Below the pieces are notes generated by a model that was given only the letters and a program-made list of their open reading frames with translations, was not told where the DNA came from and did not search any database. A program made the position numbers and the translations under genes. From Circinella minor (Eukaryota; Mucoromycota; Mucoromycetes; Mucorales; Lichtheimiaceae), in contig JAEPRB010000105.1 in assembly GCA_016758965.1 (NCBI GenBank), forward strand, positions 62,001-126,000: a stretch of 64,000 nt of DNA. Direction: 5' to 3'. Position 1 is the first letter of the stretch; each line of letters opens with the position of its first letter. Of the stretch, positions 57,337 through 64,000 are shown piece by piece.

Positions 57337-60335
57337 ATGGCAACAAATTATACGGCGTTGCCACAGGATGATCCTGATCCAGCATCTAATAATAATAACC
57401 AATCAATTCTGGACAAGACTCGACAATGGTGGAATAATAAGAATAACTCAAATGAAAATGCGCCCCTATTGGATCGTAAACGAATGATATTGGAACCTCC
57501 GAAAAAGACTACAACCAAAATCATTTTATGGGTTGTAGGAGCCATTATTGCTTTTTTGGTTCTTGTTGCTGGTCTTGCTATTTGGATTGAAGAAGAAAGT
57601 ACTGGTAATTTATAGTAATAATAGTATTTTTTTTACCATTCAACTTTTATATATTTCATTTTTTAAACGCACACACACACATACGTATAACAAAAACAAT
57701 GTGAAATAGAACCAGTGGAACATATTCTTACAACTGCTGAAAAGTTAATGTTGGATCTTCCTTCAAATGATACCACACGCGAATTTTTAAAAATTTACAG
57801 TTCCGAAGCTCATTTGGCTGGCACTGATGCTGATAAGCGTCAAGCCGAATGGACTCGCGATAAATTTATTGAATTTGGTATCGAAGATTCCAAAATCGAA
57901 ACGTATTATACATTAATCAACTATCCTCTCAAAAGACGCCTTGCATTAATTTCTGGACCAGAAGAACTGCAATATGAAGCTGAACTTCGTGAAGATGTCG
58001 TGGATGAAGATGAGACAAGCAAAAACCCTGATGTGGTTCCCACGTTCCATGGTAAATATATAAACAAATAAATGAAACAAAGTAGAAAAAAAACCTCATT
58101 AAAAGAATATACTTTTTGGAAGGATATAACAATAATAATAGTAACATAACTTGATCATTATTATAGGCTATTCTAAAAATGGTAGTGTGACAGGACCTGT
58201 TGTCTATGCCAATTATGGTCGTCTTGAAGATTTTCAATATTTAGTTGATCAAGGTATTGATTTAAAGGGAACTATTGCTTTGGTTCGATACGGCGGTTCT
58301 TTCCGTGGTCTCAAAGTACGTGCTGCTGAGGTTTATGGTTGTGTTGGTGCCCTTGTTTATTCCGACCCTATCGATGACGGTCCGTTGAACAAAGAAGGCT
58401 ATCCATATACAAACCCTGCAGAAGCTTATCCTGATGGTCCATGGCGTTCTGAAAGTTCCGTGCAACGTGGATCTGTAGAATACTTGTCTTTAATTACAGG
58501 TGATCCTACAACTCCTGGTTATGCTTCTACTAAGGATGCTCCACGGATCAACATGGAAGATTCCCCTGGTTTACCCAAAATCCCTTCTTTACCATTGTCA
58601 TATCGTGATGCTCTACCCTTATTAAAAGCAACTCAAGGTCGTGGTGTTCGTGGTGATAATGATTGGGCAGGTGGATTGAAAGATGTCGATTATTTTTCCG
58701 GCCCTACAGAAGGTGATGTTGTGCTCGAAAATATTTTGGAATATAAGATTACACCTATTTGGGACGTTATTGGTGTTATCAAAGGTTCGCAGGAACCTGA
58801 TAAGGCTATCATTTTGGGTACGTAGTATTCCCGCTGCTATAATTTTCAAATTAAATGAGAAGACTGCAATGCTTTGAAGATATAGAGAGAGAGAAAAATA
58901 CCAGTTTTGAAATATTTCTTGCTGATCGTTCTCCTTTTTTTTTGTCATTGGTACTAGGTAACCATCGTGATGCTTGGGTCTATGGTGCTGTCGATCCATC
59001 ATCCGGTTCTGCCAGTATGGTAAATAAACTATAGTCGCTTTTCTCTAGTGGATGATTATTTTAAATCTCATCACAATACATTTATATATAGCTCGAATTA
59101 GCCCGCGTATTTGGTGAACTTCTCAAGTCTGGATGGCAACCTGCACGTACCATCATATTTGCTTCATGGGATCAAGAAGAATATGGATTGGTAATTATTT
59201 TTGTTAAAAAAAAGAATGTCATAATAATTTAGATATTGGAATGTCACTCATCGGGGAATTCATATATACAATTGGGACAATAATAGGTTGGCTCTACTGA
59301 ATGGGTTGAAGACAACGCTGATTGGCTCAGCAAAGAAGGCACAGTTTACATTAACGTTGACACTGCCGTAAGTGGACCTCACTTTAAAGCAGATGCATCA
59401 CCTTCTTTGAAAAACCTCTTATATGAAGTCGCTAGTAATATACCTGATCCACGTACGAAGAAGACAGTATATGAAGCATGGAGTGAATACACCAATCGTA
59501 CAATATTTCCATCGGCTCAACCTTATGTCGGTCAACTCGGCTCAGGTTCCGACTTTGTTCCCTTTTTGGATCACTTGGGTATTGCCAGTATTAGTCTATC
59601 TTTCGACGGTGATTATGGCGTCTACCATAGCAACTATGATAGCTTCCATTGGATGGAAAAGTATGGTGATCCTGGGTTTTACTATCATCAAACCATGGTT
59701 AAAGTGTGGGGACTTTTAACCCTTCGTTTGGCCGATAGTCCCATTTTACCTTTACATCCTGGCGATTATGCAGATGCCTTGACAGAATATGTTTCTCGTC
59801 TAGCAGTCTATGCTGAAAAGAAAAAGAGCCCATTCCCTGTATTGACTAAAGCCATTGATAAATTATCCAAGACTGCAAATAAATTTGAAAAAAGATTACG
59901 CAACTTGGAAGTTCAAGTTCAAGGTTATGAAAAGTTATCTGATTTACCTTCTCATCTTGCTCGACGCGTTGCCAAGGTGAATGATCATTTGACATTCTTT
60001 GAACGTGGATTGTTGGACCCTGAAGGTATTCAGGATCGTACTTGGTTCAAACATGTTGTGGTAAGTAAAAATTTTCAATTAAATTCCCTTATTTATTTTT
60101 CCTGTGCTACATAGCGTGTAAATAATATATATGCGATAAAGTAAATATATGAATCTCAACGTATTACTTTTGCTTTTTTTTCTAGTATGCTCCTGGTTTG
60201 TGGACTGGTTATTCTTCCCAAGTATTCCCTGCTATTGCCGATGCACTGGATGCAGGTGATGATGCATTGGTAAAACATACTGAGCAAAGGGCCGCTCTCA
60301 GTGTTAATAATGCTAGAAAATCTCTTAAGAATTAA
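57337..60335 (+). CDS. Glutamate carboxypeptidase II-like M28B metallopeptidase (PSMA/transferrin-receptor family)
   Basis: Type II membrane protein of about 781 residues, predicted to cleave C-terminal acidic residues from peptides at a vacuolar or cell-surface site. Seven exons: 57337-57604, 57710-58051, 58167-58817, 58958-59019, 59092-59190, 59287-60060 and 60186-60335. Residues ~61-84 form the single membrane anchor ([20 protein letters not shown]). A protease-associated domain follows ([37 protein letters not shown]). The M28 zinc site is complete: His in [10 protein letters not shown], bridging Asp in AVDPSSGSA, Glu pair in [15 protein letters not shown], Asp in [10 protein letters not shown] and His in [11 protein letters not shown] dimerisation domain ([32 protein letters not shown]) closes the protein. 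Metal ligands are intact, so an active peptidase is expected rather than a receptor-like homologue. Confidence 0.93.
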
Positions 60336-60483
60336 ATATTTATTTTTATTCCTCTTCTGTATCTTAAATCTTTTGAATTATTCATGTAAAATAATTATTA
60401 TTTATTGTTGTGTTATATTGATCAATAACGCCTAAAGGTTTCAGAAATAAATAAAAAAATATTATGGCTATTTATTATTTGAA
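60336..60483. terminator. 148-bp convergent spacer
   Basis: AT-rich sequence separating the stop codons of the M28 peptidase (plus) and the GPCR (minus); presumably both polyadenylation regions. Confidence 0.5.
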
Positions 60484-63400
60484 TTAAAATTGTTGCAAGG
60501 CACGTAGTATCATTATGTCATAATCCCAAGGTTCTTCTCGTACAACAACACGATTCATCCCCTCCTGGTTCCAACTATGGACATAAATAACACGGGTTGC
60601 ACCTGAAGAAAATCCATAAATTGATTCTACTGCCCTATCAATAACACAGCGTTCTTTTTCGGTGGGTTGTGGACGACTGTTGGGTTGCACAAAATGATCC
60701 ATTCCAAAATCATCTAGCATCAACGTTTCAGCTGTAGATGGGTCAAACTGGGTTGCTGATAATTTGACGGTATTCAATGATTGTTTTCCTATGGGCTTTT
60801 TTGCAAGGTGACGTGGTCTTGCATCCAAAGCTTGCGCGTATAATTCGCTATGGCTACTCTCTGGACTTGATGATGGAAATTGAAGCGACTGTGGTGGAGA
60901 CAAATTCTCTGAATTATTTTCTGAGGTGGGTGAAGAGGATGAACCATATCGATTATTCATAGATTTTACAATAGAGGTATCACCTACACGTCCTGCAAAT
61001 TGTTTGGCGATTTTAATGCTTTTGGATGGTGATGAACCTCGACCCCATACATGTTGAAGTAATGATTTATCCTTGGTCCATTGCTGAGGTGACATGTCGG
61101 ATACGCGCCGAAAAATACGCGGTCGATGCTGTTGTTGATTGTTGTTCTCTTTGGTTGGTTTATCTTCAAGATGGATAGGATATACTTCTTGATGTGTAGG
61201 ATCACCCCCAGTGTCAGTAACGGTCACAACGAATTTTTCTGCACTGGTCTGAATACCATCTGCAGATTTAACACTCTTGCGTGAACTATTATCTTTTCCT
61301 GGTAGTATCGAACTAAATGGTGGTTCCCGTTCACGTGTTCGTAGACGTCGCATAATAGGTCGCTTTCCCTTTGGGTCGTCATTTTCGTGGTCAACATTTG
61401 GATGTTGAAATCGCTCTTCATATTGACTGCTTGTGTTGCTAAATGTGCGTAATATGGGTGTAGATCTATTAATATCAGGCTTATCTGTGTTTGACTCTGA
61501 AAAGCTGACGGCCCGAATACTACTCCGTTTAAAAAAGTTATTTGAATCGTCATCATTATCCTCTACACCATTGCCATTTGCTCTTCTATCACCATCTCTT
61601 GATGCTTCTGCCACATTTTGTGCTACTTGTAATTGATGATGTTGATTGTGTAAATATCCATGTTCAATATCTTGTGAGGGTCTCCGCATGATTGGTTCGA
61701 GATGCCCTGGGGCATTTCTTGCTGTAACATCAACTAATTCTATTGAGCGTTCGCTGTCTTGCTGAACCGTTGGCTTTACACGAAATATGTTAACTAATAC
61801 CCAATGAATAAACATGGCAAGTCGAGGGTATGGATAAGGCTCTACCATTTGTACTGACTGTCCCTTCTTTTCTAATTCCCTACTCATTGTATTTCCAAGC
61901 ACTGTATTGAACGCACGGTGGCTTCTTCGACTATTTACACTGGCTCCACGTCGGACTGTGCTGTGTTGTTGAACTGCGTCTAGTGCCCACATTTCATTCA
62001 TGCTCATAGATTCCATAGCAGCGCGTTTTATACCCTGGTCTCCACTGACAAGATGCATTGGCATGGTATATAAAACTTCATCCTTTTTATCTTTTGCAAT
62101 CAAACATGGGAAACATGTTTGGTAGATACGTCTAATAAACGAATAGTAATAATATTTCTCTTCCTCTTCTTCTTCCCTTTTTTCTTCTTCTTGTTCTTCT
62201 TTTCCACCAGTGCCACTAATATCATTACTATCCGAAAGCGTCGAAGTATTTGACGACATAAGTTTAGGAGAATTAATGATTCGACTGACACGTTCGGAAA
62301 TACGACCATGCGGGTCACTAATATCGATATGTGGATGTGTATACCGTCGTCCTGTACTTGCACTACGTACAATTTCTGTTGGGCTATCTATATCTTCTTT
62401 TTCTTTTCGTTTGTCTTTAGCAGTATTATTGGCGATGATCCCGACTGATACTGATGTACGTCCTTGAACGGTTTCTAGAGCTTTTGCTTTTTTTTCTAGT
62501 ATTCTGGTATTTACCCCTGATAATAAATCACTACCGTTGCCATATATGGACGATTCAGGTGATAGCGCTAATGCATGTAATGACATATCAGATCGGGACG
62601 AATGTTTGGAAATAGTAGATACATCGTCTGCACTAAAAAATCGCCGTGGCGTCCAACTTGATAATTGCTCCAAGGAATCATTATGTTTTTGAGCAAAAAG
62701 TGCAGATGATTGTGGTGGACGCTGCTGCTTTCGTAGTGGTTGGGCAGAACAATATTCATCCACATAACGACGCTTCGCTCGCCCAAAGAGTTCACGTATA
62801 ACTGCGAGCACAGGTGGGTCCGTAAAATAAATGCAGCTAATGAAAAACCCTAATTCACCAGCGTTTTCTTTTTTTAAGTACTTTTGTATGAAAAAAAAAA
62901 CAGATTAAAGAAAAAATAATTGCTATATAATGTATATACCTATAAGGTTTGCAAGTAATGCATCAGCAGTAAGGAGTCCAATAGGTATATAGACCACAGC
63001 GATACCCGCTGCCTCAATACCAACACCACACCCTTTACATATCAAAGGTACTATATATATATACATATATATATATATAAGCAACAATGAACAATATCAA
63101 GTAACCTTATATATATGTCTTGTGTAATAATAATAGATTTTTTTAAACTTACTCAATGGGTAACATATACAACGTAAAATCACTTTACGGAAAATGACTG
63201 TAGTTTTTTGTCCTGGCCGAACATGCCTTCGATAATTTGTTATTCCTTCTGTATTACCGAAACGTTCCCCTTTTGAAGCCATGTCCAAAGTTCCTCCAAA
63301 AAGGTCTTGTCGTCTAGCAAACTTGGCAATGATCAATCCACTACATATAGTAGCTAAGACAATTGAAAATATTATGCATCCATAATACCACATCTAAAAA

Positions 63401-64000
63401 TTGTCAAAAACGCAAAAAATAATAGTATTGTTCTCATGTAAGAATTTCTCGAGCTTTCTTGTAGTTTTTTTTTCCTTTTGTGATAATAATAATTTATAAC
63501 CTTTCATGTTAACAACTTGCCCATTTGAATACGCTGGTGACTCGACCCACGAAATAATAGAAGTACCTGAAGAAAGAAAGAGAGAAAAATAAAATGAATA
63601 TATTATCTTGAAAAATAAAATGTTTATTGATAAATAAAAAAGAAAAATATCTAAGGTTCCTTACCAACACATCCGACCCGATGGTGCACTTCCTGAAGTG
63701 TTTGGCGCTAATGGTATCAAAATTCCAAGAAGTGTTACTACAATAATGCAAGCATAATAATACTTTTCCATTTTTGCCGGATGGTTGATTCTGACAATCA
63801 ATATCATGACAAGGTTAACACCTATCATTGCAAGACACATACAACACATGATGTCTGTAGCAATAACAACATAAATAGCTGGACGACAACTGGAACTCGT
63901 ATCCAAGATACTAGTAACTGTCAATTGCATTACATTATAGATACTATTGACCAGACATGCAAATACAATAAGACGTAAAGATATACGATTGGCCATGGAT
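60484..64000 (-). CDS. Seven-transmembrane G-protein-coupled receptor with long cytoplasmic tail (N-terminus outside window)
   Basis: Plasma-membrane receptor; TM1 lies beyond the right edge. Exons (minus): >64000 to ~63665, a small exon near 63567-63510, 63393-63153, 63050-62940 and 62849-60484. Membrane segments: LRLIVFACLVNSIYNVMQL (TM2), AIYVVIATDIMCCMCLAMIG (TM3), YYYACIIVVTLLGILIPLAP (TM4), MWYYGCIIFSIVLATICSGL (TM5), the stretch from VILRCICYPLIPLICKG through GIEAAGIAVVYIPIG (TM6) and ADALLANLIGFFISCIYFTD (TM7). After TM7 comes RELFGRAKRRYVDEYCS and about 750 residues of Ser-rich, basic, apparently disordered tail with a Glu run. The small exon around ECL2 does not splice cleanly: GTAAGG donor use gives a frame that stops before TM5, so a non-consensus donor, a missed exon or a frameshift is involved. 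Subfamily (Git3-like or cAMP-receptor-like) undecided. Confidence 0.7.

Noticed and set aside
1..64000. CRISPR arrays, bacterial operons or prophage
   Set aside because: No regularly spaced direct repeats, no ribosome-binding-site logic; genes are intron-rich and eukaryotic throughout.

Overview
The window looks like nuclear DNA of an early-diverging fungus, most likely a mucoralean (Mucoromycota). It is very AT-rich. Genes carry many short GT-AG introns (up to 14 in one gene), and there is no bacterial-style operon logic. The protein set is fungal: Sla2, Ima1, Trm13, Iws1/Spn1, a yeast-type amino-acid permease and a Brh2/BRCA2 protein that still has BRC repeats. No database could be searched. 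All calls rest on reading the translation, splice-site phase and family motifs, and splice positions are good to about one base.

Layout, left to right. 1-5.6 kb: 3' part of a threonyl-tRNA synthetase, then the endocytic adaptor SLA2. 5.9-7.4 kb: a non-coding element bounded by ~160-bp terminal inverted repeats. 7.9-10.0 kb (minus): a seven-exon RFX-type winged-helix transcription factor. 10.8-14.0 kb: a decayed Fanzor (eukaryotic TnpB/OMEGA nuclease) gene with RuvC and zinc-ribbon blocks in order but broken frames. 15.2-18.5 kb: an amino-acid permease with 15 exons, including 7-nt and 3-nt microexons. 19.1-19.8 kb: ribosomal protein eL42. 20-24.5 kb: a graveyard of pseudogene and transposon pieces (aldo-keto reductase, acidic ORF remnant, possible piggyBac remnant).

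24.5-35.5 kb is gene-dense: a WW/glutamine-rich protein, a UPF0014 (FetB/ALS3-like) membrane protein and NUP85 (all minus), TRM13 (plus), and IWS1 (minus, tail-to-tail with TRM13, 47 bp apart). 35.5-41.4 kb is gene-poor, with one decayed minus-strand gene of unknown family. 41.4-54.2 kb: a peroxisomal crotonase-fold enzyme ending in SKL, a BRCA2/Brh2 orthologue (minus), IMA1 (plus, divergent from BRCA2), a mitochondrial carrier (minus) and a ZCCHC8-like CCHC/PSP protein (plus, divergent from the carrier). 54.2-57.3 kb is non-coding with a pogo-like inverted-repeat MITE. 57.3-60.3 kb: a glutamate carboxypeptidase II-like M28 peptidase. 60.5-64 kb (minus, running off the edge): a seven-transmembrane GPCR with a very long cytoplasmic tail.

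The genes are mostly unrelated housekeeping functions: translation (ThrRS, eL42, Trm13), transcription and RNA turnover (Iws1, ZCCHC8-like, RFX), nuclear envelope/pore (Nup85, Ima1), DNA repair (BRCA2) and transport or nutrition (permease, UPF0014, carrier, peptidase, peroxisomal enzyme, GPCR). The most unusual items are the Fanzor relic, the long-TIR element, the microexon chain and the BRCA2 orthologue.
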